DNA from: an uncultured Bacteroidales bacterium | GTDB taxonomy: Bacteria; Bacteroidota; Bacteroidia; Bacteroidales; Bacteroidaceae | Reading direction: 5' to 3' | DNA length: 64,000 nucleotides | NCBI GenBank assembly: GCA_902779085.1 | Contig: CACYZY010000010.1 | Coordinates: 40,497 to 104,496, forward strand | Part shown: positions 9,647 to 19,129 of the stretch, one piece after another | How the letters are laid out: the number at the start of each line of letters is the position of its first letter | Numbering within the stretch: the stretch's first letter is position 1 | Translations under genes and position numbers: made by a program | Notes under the pieces: model-generated | Database searches by the model: none | What the model was told of the DNA's origin: nothing | What the model saw: only the letters and a program-made list of their open reading frames with translations

Positions 9647-10333
9647 TTATATTAGTCCGTGATCATGAAAACTATAGAAATTGGCGTCAGTAACAATCAC
9701 ATGGTCTATTAACCTTATGTTCAGCAAATCGCAGGCCTTTTTTATCTTAGTTGTGATATCGATATCTTCTTTACTTGGTTTTAGGCTTCCCGAAGGGTGA
9801 TTGTGTACTACAGCAATTTGAGTAGCACGCATGAGGATAGCCTCTCGCATGATAGTTCTTATATCCACCGTCGTTTGGTCGATGCCTCCCTGACTGATGC
9901 GAACCTTATCAATCACCTTAGCTGCTTGGTTTAGTAGCAATAGCCAAAACTCCTCTTGGGGAATATCACACAATAATGGATGAAAAATGTTATAGATGTC
10001 TGTAGATTCCTTGATTACAGTCCTTTCAATAGATTCCTGCATCGCCCTTCGTTTACCCAACTCCAAAGCTGCCATAATGGTGATGCCTTTGGCTGGTCCT
10101 AAACCTTTGAATGAAGTAAAATCATTTAGGTTCCATTTGCCGAGAATGTTTAAGTTGTTGTTGCATTGCGACAATACTTTCTGCATCAGTGATACAGCAC
10201 TGTCTTCCTTGGTCCCACTACCAATGAGGATAGCAAGTAGTTCAGCGACACTGAGAGCGTTGGCTCCTTTGAGCATCATTTTCTCACGAGGGCGATCTTC
10301 TTCTGCCCAATGATTGATAGATAACTTTTCCAT
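9647..10333 (-). CDS. radC: RadC/JAB-domain protein
   Basis: 228 residues, full-length RadC. An N-terminal UPF0758 helix-hairpin-helix region (FKGLGPAKGITIMAAL, 75-90) precedes the MPN+/JAB metalloprotease-like domain with VVHNHPSGSLKPSKED (175-190), which holds the zinc-ligand His residues, Ser and Asp. The family was named for a DNA repair phenotype later questioned; its real role is unsettled. It lies 27 nt after a glycosyltransferase gene on the same strand and has no apparent functional link to it. Confidence 0.93.
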   Translation of the reverse strand: MEKLSINHWAEEDRPREKMMLKGANALSVAELLAILIGSGTKEDSAVSLMQKVLSQCNNNLNILGKWNLNDFTSFKGLGPAKGITIMAALELGKRRAMQESIERTVIKESTDIYNIFHPLLCDIPQEEFWLLLLNQAAKVIDKVRISQGGIDQTTVDIRTIMREAILMRATQIAVVHNHPSGSLKPSKEDIDITTKIKKACDLLNIRLIDHVIVTDANFYSFHDHGLI

Positions 10334-10360
10334 GTTTGTTATGAATGAATATTAAGTTTT

Positions 10361-11419
10361 TTATTTGTAGAAATTTTTCTTGAAAGCTTCAAATTCGCCT
10401 TCCCGTTTGACACATCGTTTCCACCAAGCCCTTAGGAAACCACTTCCATAGCCCAATAGCTGAATGAATGAGGATGCTATAGCTATGCAGCCGATTTTCA
10501 GGTTCTTATTGCGAATTGTCGCATCGATGAGGATGATTAGCGAGAAGAAAAGCAAAGGAAATAATCCCAATGTAACAAGGATGGGACCTGCAGGGAAATC
10601 AATATTAATGATACCCAACTGGTTGAGTGTGCCGTAAATTACCCCCAATAATATGGATAGGAGGCAAAAAAACGTGCCAATAGTGAAAAAGGCAGGCAAT
10701 AGATGTACCAACTTGAGTGAATCGGGATATTTTTTGAAGAGATTGATGCGCGCGATACCCGAGTTGTTGACCTGCTTAAAGAACTTCTTCAAGTCTGTGC
10801 GACGCTTGTGATATACCCAAGCCTCACTGAACAAGCAACTCTTGTATCCTCCCTTCACTATGCGGATGCTGAAATCAATGTCCTCGCCAAATCGCATCTT
10901 AGAGAAACCTCCCAAATGGTTGGCCACCTCGCGAAGGATGCCCATATTAAAACTGCGAGGATAGAACTTATCCATCTTCTGCTTGCCCCCACGAATGCCT
11001 CCTGTAGTAAAAAAGGAAGTCATCGAGTAGTTGATGGCTTTTTGTACGTCAGTAAAGGAATCGTGAGCTTTGTCTGGTCCTCCAAAAGCATCGGCACGAG
11101 TTTCTTCCAACGCTTTTTCAACAGTTTGGAAATATCCAGATGGAATAATACAGTCGGAATCGAAGAAGATGATATATTCACCATTAGCCTGTTTGATACC
11201 ATAATTTCGAGCCCCTGCAGGACCAGAATTCTCAATAAAGAAATAATGGATTTGGAGTTTTCCCTTGTATTTGTCCACAATCTCCTTGCAGGGTTGGGTA
11301 GAACCGTCTTCAACGATAATAGTCTCAAAGTCTGTTGAGTTTTGCTCAGTAAGACTTTGCAGCAATTCATCCACCTCATCAGGGCGATTGTATACAGGAA
11401 CAATGACAGAGAATCTCAT
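10361..11419 (-). CDS. Membrane-anchored family 2 glycosyltransferase
   Basis: 352 residues. The GT-A domain starts FSVIVPVYNRP and carries EDGS (37-40), GPAGARNYG and the metal-binding DSD (87-89). Two or three hydrophobic segments lie in the C-terminal third (about 233-262, 270-298 and 305-328). This layout fits a membrane-bound GT2 that builds a surface glycan or modifies a lipid-linked sugar. No other glycan genes are adjacent, so the product is unknown. A GAGGTGAAG stretch just before the ATG could act as a ribosome-binding site, which is uncommon for this phylum. Confidence 0.88.
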   Translation of the reverse strand: MRFSVIVPVYNRPDEVDELLQSLTEQNSTDFETIIVEDGSTQPCKEIVDKYKGKLQIHYFFIENSGPAGARNYGIKQANGEYIIFFDSDCIIPSGYFQTVEKALEETRADAFGGPDKAHDSFTDVQKAINYSMTSFFTTGGIRGGKQKMDKFYPRSFNMGILREVANHLGGFSKMRFGEDIDFSIRIVKGGYKSCLFSEAWVYHKRRTDLKKFFKQVNNSGIARINLFKKYPDSLKLVHLLPAFFTIGTFFCLLSILLGVIYGTLNQLGIINIDFPAGPILVTLGLFPLLFFSLIILIDATIRNKNLKIGCIAIASSFIQLLGYGSGFLRAWWKRCVKREGEFEAFKKNFYK

Positions 11420-11442
11420 CGCAACTTCACCTCTTTAGATAG

Positions 11443-11481
11443 TAAGACTGCTCCTATGCTTGGCACAAGGGAGCAGTCTTA
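11443..11481 (-). terminator. Hairpin between efp and the GT2 gene
   Basis: A perfect 12-bp stem (11443-11454 with 11470-11481) with a 15-nt loop lies 20 nt after the efp stop on the minus strand. It lacks a T-run on that strand, so it may be an attenuator or 3'-end stabiliser rather than a full terminator. Confidence 0.5.
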
Positions 11482-11501
11482 ATGTTCTTTCTATCAGTTT
11501 C

Positions 11502-12071
11502 TTACTTAACGTTTACACGACTTACGTAAGAACCATCGCGAGTGTCAATTTCAATGGTGTCACCCTCATTGATGAACAAAGGAACACGTACTTCGGCACC
11601 ACTCTCAACGGTAGCTGGTTTCAAGGTGTTAGTAGCAGTATCGCCCTTCAGTCCTGGCTCAGTGTAGGTAATCTTCATCTGAACCTTTACAGGAACATCA
11701 GCATAGAGAATGGTTTCTGTAGATGCGTCAGAAACTACATCAACAACCATACCTTCCAACAGGAAGTCAACGCCATTGATGATTTCCTTAGCAATAGGCA
11801 ACTGATCATAAGTCTCCTGGTTCATGAAGATGAAATCTTCACCTTCTTTATAAAGATATTGATAAGGACGGCGCTCTACGCGTACGTCTTCCAATTTCTC
11901 ACCGATGTTGAAACGGCGTTCCAGTACATAGCCACTCACCACGTCTTTCAGCTTGGTGCGCATGAATGTGTTACCCTTACCTGGCTTTACGTGCAGGAAG
12001 TCAATGCAGAAATACAATTTGCCATCCATGCGGATAGCGGTACCGATTTTAATGTCTTGGGCATTAATCAT
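11502..12071 (-). CDS. efp: Translation elongation factor P
   Basis: 189 residues, the usual EF-P length with three beta-barrel domains. It starts MINAQDIKIGTAI and contains HVKPGKGNTFMR, where K32 in the PGKG loop is the position that receives the post-translational modification in other bacteria. The C-terminal signature (NEGDTIEIDTRDGSYVSR) is intact. EF-P relieves ribosome stalling at polyproline. The modifying enzyme is not in this window. It is transcribed from a good promoter (12152-12121) divergent from rpmH. Confidence 0.98.
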   Translation of the reverse strand: MINAQDIKIGTAIRMDGKLYFCIDFLHVKPGKGNTFMRTKLKDVVSGYVLERRFNIGEKLEDVRVERRPYQYLYKEGEDFIFMNQETYDQLPIAKEIINGVDFLLEGMVVDVVSDASTETILYADVPVKVQMKITYTEPGLKGDTATNTLKPATVESGAEVRVPLFINEGDTIEIDTRDGSYVSRVNVK

Positions 12072-12120
12072 ACTCGTTTGTTTTTATAGTTTTTATTCAA
12101 ATTTGCTTGATTTTGCGCTG

Positions 12121-12152
12121 CAAAGTTAGTGGAAATTGATAAAAAACACAAA
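12121..12152 (-). promoter_or_regulatory. efp promoter
   Basis: Minus strand -33 TTTG (12152-12149), 20 bp, then TAACTTTG (12128-12121), about 50 nt before the efp ATG. It is divergent from the rpmH promoter that begins about 30 bp away. Confidence 0.7.
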
Positions 12153-12178
12153 AAGTTTCGATATAAAAAGATTTATCT

Positions 12179-12210
12179 CTTGCTTATTTTAGAAAAAGTA
12201 TCTAATTTTG
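12179..12210 (+). promoter_or_regulatory. rpmH promoter
   Basis: CTTG (12179-12182), 20 bp, then TAATTTTG (12203-12210); the -7 element is an exact consensus match. The rpmH ATG is 46 nt downstream. Confidence 0.7.
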
Positions 12211-12255
12211 CAGCCCGATTGTGATTAAAATAATAACGTAAAAACATAAAGAGCA

Positions 12256-12417
12256 ATGAAAAGAACATTCCAACCTTCTAACAGGAAGAGAAAGAACAAG
12301 CACGGTTTCCGTGAAAGAATGGCTACCGCTAATGGTCGCAGAGTGCTGGCTTCAAGACGTGCTAAGGGTCGCAAGAAACTCACCGTTTCTGACGAGTACA
12401 ATGGCGTGAAGGCATAA
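12256..12417 (+). CDS. rpmH: 50S ribosomal protein L34
   Basis: 53 residues, highly basic, starting [18 protein letters not shown] with the family signature [19 protein letters not shown]. The length is slightly above the common 44-46 because of a C-terminal tail ([10 protein letters not shown]). It is a single-gene unit with its own promoter and terminator; the usual partner rnpA is not next to it here. Confidence 0.97.
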   Translation: MKRTFQPSNRKRKNKHGFRERMATANGRRVLASRRAKGRKKLTVSDEYNGVKA

Positions 12418-12442
12418 TTTCAAGCCTGAACTGAGAAATAGA

Positions 12443-12473
12443 GCCGCAAGACTTTCAGTCTGCGGCTTTTTTC
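12443..12473 (+). terminator. rpmH intrinsic terminator
   Basis: GCCGC-A-AGACT pairs with AGTCT-GCGGC around a TTC loop, followed by six T residues, about 25 nt after the rpmH stop. Confidence 0.85.
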
Positions 12474-12522
12474 GTGCCTTTTTATTGATAGCTTTAGATA
12501 AAATCAGTAGGTTTTTTCTTAG

Positions 12523-12604
12523 GTAGTACTAAACCTCCAGCTTACTAGAACTAAACGGTGCGTTTACTAGAACTAAACGACCAGTTTACCTGTCGTAAAT
12601 ATAC
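12523..12604. repeat. Tandem array of a 22-bp palindromic unit
   Basis: Three units with exact 22-nt spacing (12539-12560, 12561-12582, 12583-12604) and one shorter leading unit (12523-12538). The core reads CGTTTACTAGAACTAAACG, with inverted arms GTTTA/TAAAC; the last 3-4 bases of each unit vary. A related array lies at 61302-61384. It occupies the 430-nt gap between rpmH and rpsL, which has no gene. Function unknown. Confidence 0.7.
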
Positions 12605-12756
12605 AGCCTTATCAATAAGCTTTTCCCACCTTATTATATATATGCGCGCGTAATACTTTCTTCATGTCGGCATGGCCATCAATGAGTATGGAATGCCGAT
12701 AAATAACTCTCCAATCCCCGTTCTCAGAAAATTTTAGAAAAAATTAATAATTCCGC

Positions 12757-12787
12757 ATTGTTGTTTCAAAGATTATTCGTATCTTTG
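12757..12787 (+). promoter_or_regulatory. Promoter of the rpsL-initiated ribosomal block
   Basis: ATTG (12757-12760), 19 bp, then TATCTTTG (12780-12787). It lies about 60 nt before the rpsL ATG, in an A/T-rich leader. Confidence 0.75.
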
Positions 12788-12847
12788 CAGCCCAAAATGT
12801 ATAGTTTTGAATTTAATTAAAATAATAATATATAAAAAACAAGTAAA

Positions 12848-13234
12848 ATGCCTACAATTCAGCAATTAGTAAGAAAGGGCCGTCAGGTGCTGGATGACAA
12901 GAGTAAGTCACCAGCATTGGATTCATGCCCTCAGAGAAGAGGCGTTTGCGTGAGAGTTTATACAACTACTCCCAAAAAGCCTAATTCAGCTATGCGTAAA
13001 GTAGCTCGTGTTCGTTTGACTAATGGTAAAGAGGTTAACTCTTATATCCCAGGTGAAGGTCACAACTTGCAGGAGCACTCAATCGTTTTGGTACGTGGTG
13101 GCCGTGTAAAGGACCTGCCAGGTGTACGCTATCACATCGTTCGTGGTACTTTGGATACCGCAGGTGTAGCTAGCCGCACTCAGCGTCGTTCTAAGTATGG
13201 TGCTAAGAGACCTAAAGCTGCTAAGAAGAAATAA
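12848..13234 (+). CDS. rpsL: 30S ribosomal protein S12
   Basis: 128 residues. The decoding-site loops are typical: [18 protein letters not shown] (40-57) and [15 protein letters not shown] (82-96), with the wild-type lysines at the positions where streptomycin resistance arises. First gene of the ribosomal block, driven by the promoter at 12757-12787. A 149-nt gap follows before rpsG, long for this region. Confidence 0.99.
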   Translation: MPTIQQLVRKGRQVLDDKSKSPALDSCPQRRGVCVRVYTTTPKKPNSAMRKVARVRLTNGKEVNSYIPGEGHNLQEHSIVLVRGGRVKDLPGVRYHIVRGTLDTAGVASRTQRRSKYGAKRPKAAKKK

Positions 13235-13311
13235 ACCTCTTCTAAAGATTTAAAAAACAAAAGTATTAATTTCGTTTTTTAGTTATTGGATGCATTAAAG
13301 GTTGAGTAAAT

Positions 13312-13327
13312 ATCTCCAGTGGGAGAT
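13312..13327 (+). other. Small hairpin in the rpsL-rpsG intercistronic region
   Basis: ATCTCC/GGAGAT stem (13312-13317 with 13322-13327) with an AGTG tetraloop, inside an otherwise A-rich gap of 149 nt. In E. coli the S12-S7 gap is a target of autoregulation by S7; a similar role here is only a guess. Confidence 0.35.
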
Positions 13328-13383
13328 GTTGAAGAAGACAGAAGCAAACAACCAAGAACAAAAAAACTAAAGGTTTTTAAAAA

Positions 13384-13860
13384 ATGAGAAAAGCAAAACC
13401 AAAGAAACGCCAGATCCTCCCGGATCCAGTTTATGGCGATGTGAAAGTTTCCAAGTTCGTTAACCATCTTATGTACGATGGCAAGAAGAACACTTCTTAT
13501 GAAATCTTCTATGCTGCATTGGAAACAGTTGGTAAGAAACTGCAGAGCGAAGAGAAGTCTGCTCTCGAAATCTGGAAGAAAGCTCTCGACAACATTACTC
13601 CTCAGGTAGAGGTAAAGTCACGCCGTATCGGTGGTGCTACTTTCCAAGTACCTACAGAAATCCGTCCTGATCGTAAGGAATCAATTTCTATGAAGAACAT
13701 GATCTCATTCGCGCGTAAGCGTGGTGGTAAGGGTATGGCTGATAAGCTGGCTGCTGAGATTATGGATGCTTACAATGAGCAGGGTGGTGCTTTCAAACGT
13801 AAAGAGGATATGCATCGTATGGCTGAGGCTAACCGTGCATTCGCACACTTCAGATTCTAA
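13384..13860 (+). CDS. rpsG: 30S ribosomal protein S7
   Basis: 158 residues, starting [19 protein letters not shown] with the family signature [20 protein letters not shown]. It nucleates assembly of the 30S head and contacts tRNA at the E site. It is followed after 35 nt by fusA, the standard str-operon order. No tuf gene follows fusA here. Confidence 0.99.
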   Translation: MRKAKPKKRQILPDPVYGDVKVSKFVNHLMYDGKKNTSYEIFYAALETVGKKLQSEEKSALEIWKKALDNITPQVEVKSRRIGGATFQVPTEIRPDRKESISMKNMISFARKRGGKGMADKLAAEIMDAYNEQGGAFKRKEDMHRMAEANRAFAHFRF

Positions 13861-13895
13861 TAATAGGTTTTTAATAGGTTTTTAAGATAACAAGA

Positions 13896-16016
13896 ATGTC
13901 AAAACAAGACTTACACTTGACGAGGAATATCGGTATCATGGCGCACATCGATGCTGGTAAGACCACTACGTCAGAACGAATATTGTTTTATACTGGTATG
14001 ACTCACAAGATTGGTGAGGTACATGACGGTGCTGCTACTATGGACTGGATGGTTCAGGAGCAGGAGCGTGGTATCACCATCACATCTGCAGCTACCACTT
14101 GCCGTTGGAAATGGAACGACAACACGTATAAAATCAATTTGATTGACACTCCGGGACACGTTGACTTCACAGCTGAGGTTGAGCGTTCTCTGCGTGTCTT
14201 GGATGGCGCTGTGGCTACTTACTGTGCAGTAGGTGGTGTAGAGCCACAGAGTGAAACCGTATGGCGTCAAGCAGATAAATATAACGTTCCTCGTATTGCT
14301 TATGTTAATAAGATGGACCGTTCTGGTGCAGACTTTTTCGAAGTGATGCGTCAGATGAAGGACATCCTGGGCGCTAATCCTGTCCCAGTGATGATTCCTA
14401 TCGGTGCAGAGGAAAATTTCAAGGGTGTAGTTGACTTGATCAAGATGAAGGCCATCTTCTGGCATGATGAGACCATGGGTGCTGAATATTCTGTTGAAGA
14501 TATTCCTGCTAACTTGGTAGATGAGGCAGAAGAATATCGTGCTAAATTGGTTGAGGCTGCTGCTGAGTATGATGATGCTTTGATGGAGAAATTCTTCGAC
14601 GATCCTTCTACCATCACTGAGGAAGAGTTGATTGCAGCTGTTCGCAAGGCAACCCTGAGCATGTCAATCGTTCCTATGTGCTGTGGCTCTTCATTCAAGA
14701 ATAAGGGCGTACAGACATTGCTGAACTATGTATGTGCTTTCTTGCCTTCTCCTCTTGATACTCCAAACATCGAGGGTACTAATCCATCAACAGGTGAAGC
14801 TGAAGAGCGTAAGCCTTCTGAAGATGAGAAGACATCTGCTTTGGCATTTAAGATTGCTACTGATCCTTATGTAGGTCGTCTGACTTACATCCGCGTTTAT
14901 TCAGGTAGTGTGGTATCTGGTTCTTATGCATACAACACCCGTTCTGGCAAGAAGGAGCGTATCAGCCGTCTGTTCCAGATGTTCTCTAACCACCAGAATC
15001 CTGTAGAAGAGATTTCTGCTGGTGACATCGGTGCTGCAGTAGGTCTGAAAGATATCCGTACTGGTGACACCCTCTGCGATGAGGATGCTCCAATCGTATT
15101 GGAGTCTATGGACTTCCCAGATCCAGTGATTGGTATCGCAGTTGAGCCAAAGACTCAGAAGGATATGGAGAAACTCTCTAATGGCTTGGCTAAGCTGGCA
15201 GAAGAGGATCCTACTTTCACAGTACATACTGATGAGCAAAGCGGTCAGACCGTAATCTCTGGCATGGGTGAGTTGCACCTCGATATCATTATTGACCGTC
15301 TGAAGCGTGAGTTCAAGGTTGAGTGCAATCAGGGTAAGCCTCAGGTTAACTATAAGGAAGCTATTACCAAGACCGTTAACCACCGTGAGGTTTATAAGAA
15401 ACAGTCTGGTGGACGTGGTAAGTTTGCTGACATTATTGTTAATATTGGTCCTGTTGACCCAGATTTCACCCAGGGTGGTTTGCAGTTTGTGAACTCTGTA
15501 ACTGGTGGTAACATTCCAAAGGAATACATCCCAGCTGTTCAGAAGGGCTTTGAGACTGCTATGAAGAGTGGTGTACTTGGTGGTTATCCTATGGATTCAA
15601 TGAAGGTAGACCTGCTCGATGGCTCTTTCCATCCAGTAGACTCTGACCAGTTATCATTCGAGATCTGCGCCATTCAGGCTTACAAGACCGCTGCTTCTAA
15701 GGCAGGTCCTGTGCTGATGGAGCCAATCATGAAACTTGATGTGGTTACTCCTGAAGAGTACATGGGTGATGTGATTGGTGACCTGAACAAGCGTCGTGGT
15801 CAGGTAGAAGGTATGGAAAGCACTCGTTCAGGTGCTCGTATCGTAAAGGCTATGGTGCCATTGGCAGAAATGTTTGGCTATGTAACAGCGTTGCGTACCA
15901 TCACTTCTGGTCGTGCTACCTCAACCATGAGCTATGACCATCATGCAGCTGTTTCTACTTCAATTGCCAAGACTGTGCTTGAAGAAGTAGGTGGCCGCAT
16001 GGATTTATTAAAGTAA
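13896..16016 (+). CDS. fusA: Elongation factor G
   Basis: 706 residues, full length, five domains. G motifs: AHIDAGKTT (16-24), DTPGHVD (84-90) and NKMD (138-141). The domain IV tip and the EF-G signature GERGI-like region ([10 protein letters not shown], 55-64) are present. It drives ribosomal translocation and, with RRF, recycling. Being in the str-type cluster marks it as the main housekeeping copy. An 81-nt gap with a strong hairpin separates it from rpsJ. Confidence 0.99.
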   Translation: MSKQDLHLTRNIGIMAHIDAGKTTTSERILFYTGMTHKIGEVHDGAATMDWMVQEQERGITITSAATTCRWKWNDNTYKINLIDTPGHVDFTAEVERSLRVLDGAVATYCAVGGVEPQSETVWRQADKYNVPRIAYVNKMDRSGADFFEVMRQMKDILGANPVPVMIPIGAEENFKGVVDLIKMKAIFWHDETMGAEYSVEDIPANLVDEAEEYRAKLVEAAAEYDDALMEKFFDDPSTITEEELIAAVRKATLSMSIVPMCCGSSFKNKGVQTLLNYVCAFLPSPLDTPNIEGTNPSTGEAEERKPSEDEKTSALAFKIATDPYVGRLTYIRVYSGSVVSGSYAYNTRSGKKERISRLFQMFSNHQNPVEEISAGDIGAAVGLKDIRTGDTLCDEDAPIVLESMDFPDPVIGIAVEPKTQKDMEKLSNGLAKLAEEDPTFTVHTDEQSGQTVISGMGELHLDIIIDRLKREFKVECNQGKPQVNYKEAITKTVNHREVYKKQSGGRGKFADIIVNIGPVDPDFTQGGLQFVNSVTGGNIPKEYIPAVQKGFETAMKSGVLGGYPMDSMKVDLLDGSFHPVDSDQLSFEICAIQAYKTAASKAGPVLMEPIMKLDVVTPEEYMGDVIGDLNKRRGQVEGMESTRSGARIVKAMVPLAEMFGYVTALRTITSGRATSTMSYDHHAAVSTSIAKTVLEEVGGRMDLLK

Positions 16017-16026
16017 AAACGAAAGA

Positions 16027-16058
16027 CCTTGGGTTAGTGAATGACTCTTAACCCAAGG
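16027..16058 (+). promoter_or_regulatory. Hairpin between fusA and rpsJ
   Basis: Perfect 10-bp stem CCTTGGGTTA/TAACCCAAGG (16027-16036 and 16049-16058) with a 12-nt loop, followed by CTTTCC rather than a T-run. It sits at the str/S10 boundary and could be a partial terminator, an attenuator or an RNA-processing site. Confidence 0.55.
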
Positions 16059-16097
16059 CTTTCCAAATGAATAATTAACATTAATATTTAAAGAAAA

Positions 16098-16403
16098 ATG
16101 AGTCAAAAAATCAGAATTAAACTGAAATCCTACGATCACAGCTTGGTAGACAAGTCAGCTGCAAGCATCGTAAAGACTGTAAAGTCAACTGGAGCTATTG
16201 TCAGTGGTCCTATTCCATTGCCAACACACAAGAAGATTTTCACAGTTAACCGTTCAACCTTTGTTAACAAGAAGGCTCGTGAACAATTCGAGCTCTCTTC
16301 TTACAAGCGTCTGATCGATATTTACAGCTCTACAGCTAAGACAATTGATGAGTTGATGAAATTAGAGTTGCCGAGCGGTGTTGAAGTAGAAATCAAAGTG
16401 TAA
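16098..16403 (+). CDS. rpsJ: 30S ribosomal protein S10
   Basis: 101 residues. Typical S10 with [19 protein letters not shown] at the N-terminus and the [14 protein letters not shown] loop. It belongs to the 30S head, and in many bacteria also to the NusB antitermination complex. First gene of the S10 section, running without long gaps into L3, L4, L23, L2, S19, L22, S3, L16, L29 and S17. Confidence 0.99.
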   Translation: MSQKIRIKLKSYDHSLVDKSAASIVKTVKSTGAIVSGPIPLPTHKKIFTVNRSTFVNKKAREQFELSSYKRLIDIYSSTAKTIDELMKLELPSGVEVEIKV

Positions 16404-16422
16404 TTTTTAATTATTAAGTGAA

Positions 16423-17040
16423 ATGCCAGGATTATTAGGAAAGAAAATCGGAATGACATCCGTATTCAGTGCCGATGGTAAGAATGTACCATGCACTGTT
16501 ATCGAAGCAGGTCCTTGTGTTGTTACTCAGGTTAAGACTGTTGAGTCTGATGGTTACGAAGCAGTTCAGCTCGGCTTCCAGGAGAAGAAGGAGAAGAACA
16601 CTACCAAGCAGATGATGGGTCACTTTAAGAAAGCCGGCGTAACACCAAAGAGACACTTGGCTGAGTTCAAGAATTTTGAAACCCAATTGAATTTGGGTGA
16701 TACTGTAAACGTAGAGCTGTTTAATGACGCTGCTTTCGTTGACGTAATCGGAACCTCTAAAGGTAAGGGTTTCCAAGGCGTTGTGAAGAGACATCATTTC
16801 GGTGGTGTAGGTCAGCAGACTCATGGTCAGCACAACCGTGGTCGTAAGCCAGGTTCAATCGGTGCTTGCTCTTACCCTGCAAAGGTGTTCAAGGGTATGC
16901 GTATGGGCGGCCAGATGGGTGGCAACCGTGTAACGGTTCAGAACTTGCAAATTTTAAAGGTAATTGCGGAACACAATCTGCTCTTGGTTAAGGGCTCTGT
17001 TCCAGGTTGCAAAAATTCAATCGTTTTAATTGAGAAATAA
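16423..17040 (+). CDS. rplC: 50S ribosomal protein L3
   Basis: 205 residues. Starts [15 protein letters not shown]; the central extension that reaches toward the peptidyl transferase centre ([22 protein letters not shown], shown here only by its position at about 125-147) is conserved, with the Gln (GGVGQQ) that is methylated in some bacteria. The stop overlaps the rplD start by one base (TAATG). Confidence 0.99.
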   Translation: MPGLLGKKIGMTSVFSADGKNVPCTVIEAGPCVVTQVKTVESDGYEAVQLGFQEKKEKNTTKQMMGHFKKAGVTPKRHLAEFKNFETQLNLGDTVNVELFNDAAFVDVIGTSKGKGFQGVVKRHHFGGVGQQTHGQHNRGRKPGSIGACSYPAKVFKGMRMGGQMGGNRVTVQNLQILKVIAEHNLLLVKGSVPGCKNSIVLIEK

Positions 17041-17678
17041 TGGAAGTTAGCGTTTACAATATTAAAGGTGAAGACACCGGAAGAAAGATTACGTTAAACG
17101 AATCTATCTTTGGAATTGAGCCCAATGACCATGCAATCTATCTGGACGTAAAGCAGTTTTTGGCTAACAAGCGTCAGGGAACTGCCAAGTCAAAGGAAAG
17201 AAGCGAAATCAGTGGCTCTACTCGTAAATTAGGTCGTCAGAAAGGTGGTGGCGGTGCTCGCCACGGTGATATCAACTCTCCAGTTATGGTGGGTGGTGGC
17301 CGCGTGTTTGGTCCTAAACCAAGAGATTATTCTTTCAAGTTGAATAAGAAAGTTAAGCAGTTGGCTCGTAAGTCAGCCCTCTCTTATAAGGCTCTGAATG
17401 GTGGCTTGATGGTAGTTGAGGACTTCTCTTTTGAAGCTCCTAAGACTAAGGAATTCGTAGCTATGTTAAATAATCTTAAAGTTTCTGACAAGAAGCTACT
17501 GTTAGTATTACCCGAAGCTAATAAAAACGTATATTTGTCGGCTCGTAACTTGCAGCGTGCCAAGGTACAGACTGTTTCTGGCGTTAATACCTATCGTGTA
17601 TTGGATGCCGGAGTAGTTATGTTTACTGAAAAAGCACTTTCAGCAATCGACGAATTATTAGATAAAAAGGAGGCTTAA
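17040..17678 (+). CDS. rplD: 50S ribosomal protein L4
   Basis: 212 residues, somewhat longer than the 201 of E. coli. The loop that lines the exit tunnel is seen as [18 protein letters not shown] with [10 protein letters not shown] after it. In E. coli L4 represses the S10 operon; whether that holds here is unknown. Translation is probably coupled to rplC by the TAATG overlap. An AAAAAGGAGG stretch spans its 3' end just before rplW. Confidence 0.99.
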   Translation: MEVSVYNIKGEDTGRKITLNESIFGIEPNDHAIYLDVKQFLANKRQGTAKSKERSEISGSTRKLGRQKGGGGARHGDINSPVMVGGGRVFGPKPRDYSFKLNKKVKQLARKSALSYKALNGGLMVVEDFSFEAPKTKEFVAMLNNLKVSDKKLLLVLPEANKNVYLSARNLQRAKVQTVSGVNTYRVLDAGVVMFTEKALSAIDELLDKKEA

Positions 17679-17681
17679 AGA

Positions 17682-17975
17682 ATGGCAGTTATTATTAAAC
17701 CATTGGTAACAGAGAAGATGACAGCGATGACCGAGAAGATGCCTAATCGTTTCGGTTTCATTGTTCGTCCTGATGCTAATAAATTGGAGATTAAGCATGA
17801 AGTTGAGGCACTTTACAATGTAAAGGTTGTTGATGTGAATACGATGAAATATCAGGGTAAGAGCAAGAGCCGCTATACCCGCAGTGGTCTTTTGAAGGGC
17901 CGTACCAATGCTTTCAAGAAAGCAGTGGTTACCTTGAAAGATGGTGATACTATAGATTTTTATAGCAATATTTAA
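17682..17975 (+). CDS. rplW: 50S ribosomal protein L23
   Basis: 97 residues with [13 protein letters not shown] at the start and the [16 protein letters not shown] loop. It lies at the tunnel exit and is the docking site for trigger factor and SRP. A GGAGG motif in the end of rplD lies about 10 nt before the ATG, a rare Shine-Dalgarno-like site in this phylum. Confidence 0.99.
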   Translation: MAVIIKPLVTEKMTAMTEKMPNRFGFIVRPDANKLEIKHEVEALYNVKVVDVNTMKYQGKSKSRYTRSGLLKGRTNAFKKAVVTLKDGDTIDFYSNI

Positions 17976-17980
17976 TTAAA

Positions 17981-18805
17981 ATGGCAGTACGTAAATTTAA
18001 ACCCACAACACCGGGTCAAAGACATAAAATTATTGGTACATTCGAAGAGATTACTGCACGTGTACCAGAGAAAACTCTTGTCTTTGGTGTTAAGAAGTCA
18101 GGCGGTCGTAACAATACTGGTAAGATGACCATGCGTTATATTGGTGGTGGTCATACCAAGGTGATTCGTAATATTGACTTCAAGCGTAATAAAGATGGCA
18201 TTCCAGCAGTTGTAAAGACTATCGAGTACGATCCTAACCGTTCAGCTCGTATCGCACTGCTGTTCTATGCAGATGGTGAAAAACGCTATATTATTGCTCC
18301 TGATGGTCTGCAGGTAGGTGCTACTCTGTTGTCAGGTCCAGATGTGGCTCCTGAAGTAGGTAACGCTCTTCCTTTGCAGAATATACCTGTAGGTACAGTG
18401 ATTCATAATATCGAGTTGCGTCCAGGTCAGGGTGCAGCGCTTGTTCGTTCTGCTGGTAATTTCGCACAGCTTACCTCTCGTGAGGGTAACTACTGTGTAA
18501 TCAAATTGCCTTCAGGTGAATTGCGCAAGATCTTGAGCGCATGTAAAGCTACTGTAGGTAGCGTTGGTAATTCAGATCATGGTCTGGAGAGCTCTGGTAA
18601 GGCTGGTCGCTCTCGCTGGTTAGGACGTCGTCCTCACAACCGTGGTGTTGTTATGAACCCAGTTGATCACCCAATGGGTGGTGGTGAAGGTCGTGCTTCT
18701 GGTGGTCACCCAAGATCTCGCAAGGGCTTGTACTCTAAGGGTCTCAAGACTCGTGCTCCAAAGAAGCAGTCTTCTAAGTATATTATTGAGAGAAGAAAGA
18801 AGTAA
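17981..18805 (+). CDS. rplB: 50S ribosomal protein L2
   Basis: 274 residues, full length. The C-terminal signature [20 protein letters not shown] (218-237) with the conserved histidine near the peptidyl transferase centre is intact. The N-terminal part has the usual [11 protein letters not shown]. It lies 5 nt after rplW and 21 nt before rpsS. Confidence 0.99.
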   Translation: MAVRKFKPTTPGQRHKIIGTFEEITARVPEKTLVFGVKKSGGRNNTGKMTMRYIGGGHTKVIRNIDFKRNKDGIPAVVKTIEYDPNRSARIALLFYADGEKRYIIAPDGLQVGATLLSGPDVAPEVGNALPLQNIPVGTVIHNIELRPGQGAALVRSAGNFAQLTSREGNYCVIKLPSGELRKILSACKATVGSVGNSDHGLESSGKAGRSRWLGRRPHNRGVVMNPVDHPMGGGEGRASGGHPRSRKGLYSKGLKTRAPKKQSSKYIIERRKK

Positions 18806-18826
18806 TCTGAATAAATCGAATATATT

Positions 18827-19093
18827 ATGAGTCGTTCATTAAAGAAAGGTCCGTATATCAACGTGAAACTTGAGAAGAAAGTTCTCGCCATGAATGAAGG
18901 TGGTAAGAAGGACGTTATCAAGACATGGGCTCGTGCATCAATGATTTCTCCTGATTTCGTTGGTCACACCATCGCGGTGCATAACGGAAATAAATTCATT
19001 CCTGTTTACATTACCGAGAACATGGTAGGTCACAAGTTGGGTGAATTCTCTCCAACACGTACCTTCAAGGGTCACTCTGGTAACAGGAAATAA
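18827..19093 (+). CDS. rpsS: 30S ribosomal protein S19
   Basis: 88 residues: [18 protein letters not shown] at the start, ending with [15 protein letters not shown], both diagnostic. It binds the 30S head next to S13. A 36-nt gap precedes rplV. Confidence 0.99.
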   Translation: MSRSLKKGPYINVKLEKKVLAMNEGGKKDVIKTWARASMISPDFVGHTIAVHNGNKFIPVYITENMVGHKLGEFSPTRTFKGHSGNRK

Positions 19094-19129
19094 AGACAGG
19101 TAAAATTAGATAAAAAGTAATATTAAATA

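Noticed and set aside
11460-12089. 209-codon open frame antisense to efp
   Set aside because: It mirrors the conserved efp gene and covers its terminator; codon pattern and product look random.
12523-12604. 22-bp repeats as a CRISPR array
   Set aside because: There are no unique spacers between units (units are adjacent), too few copies, and no cas genes.
12660-12705. TCGGCAT/ATGCCGA imperfect hairpin between the 22-bp array and rpsL as a riboswitch or leader
   Set aside because: It lies upstream of the rpsL promoter, so it is not in the rpsL mRNA, and nothing else is transcribed there as far as I can see.
14901-15383. 160-codon open frame antisense to fusA
   Set aside because: Shadow of the highly biased codons of fusA; no start context or family.
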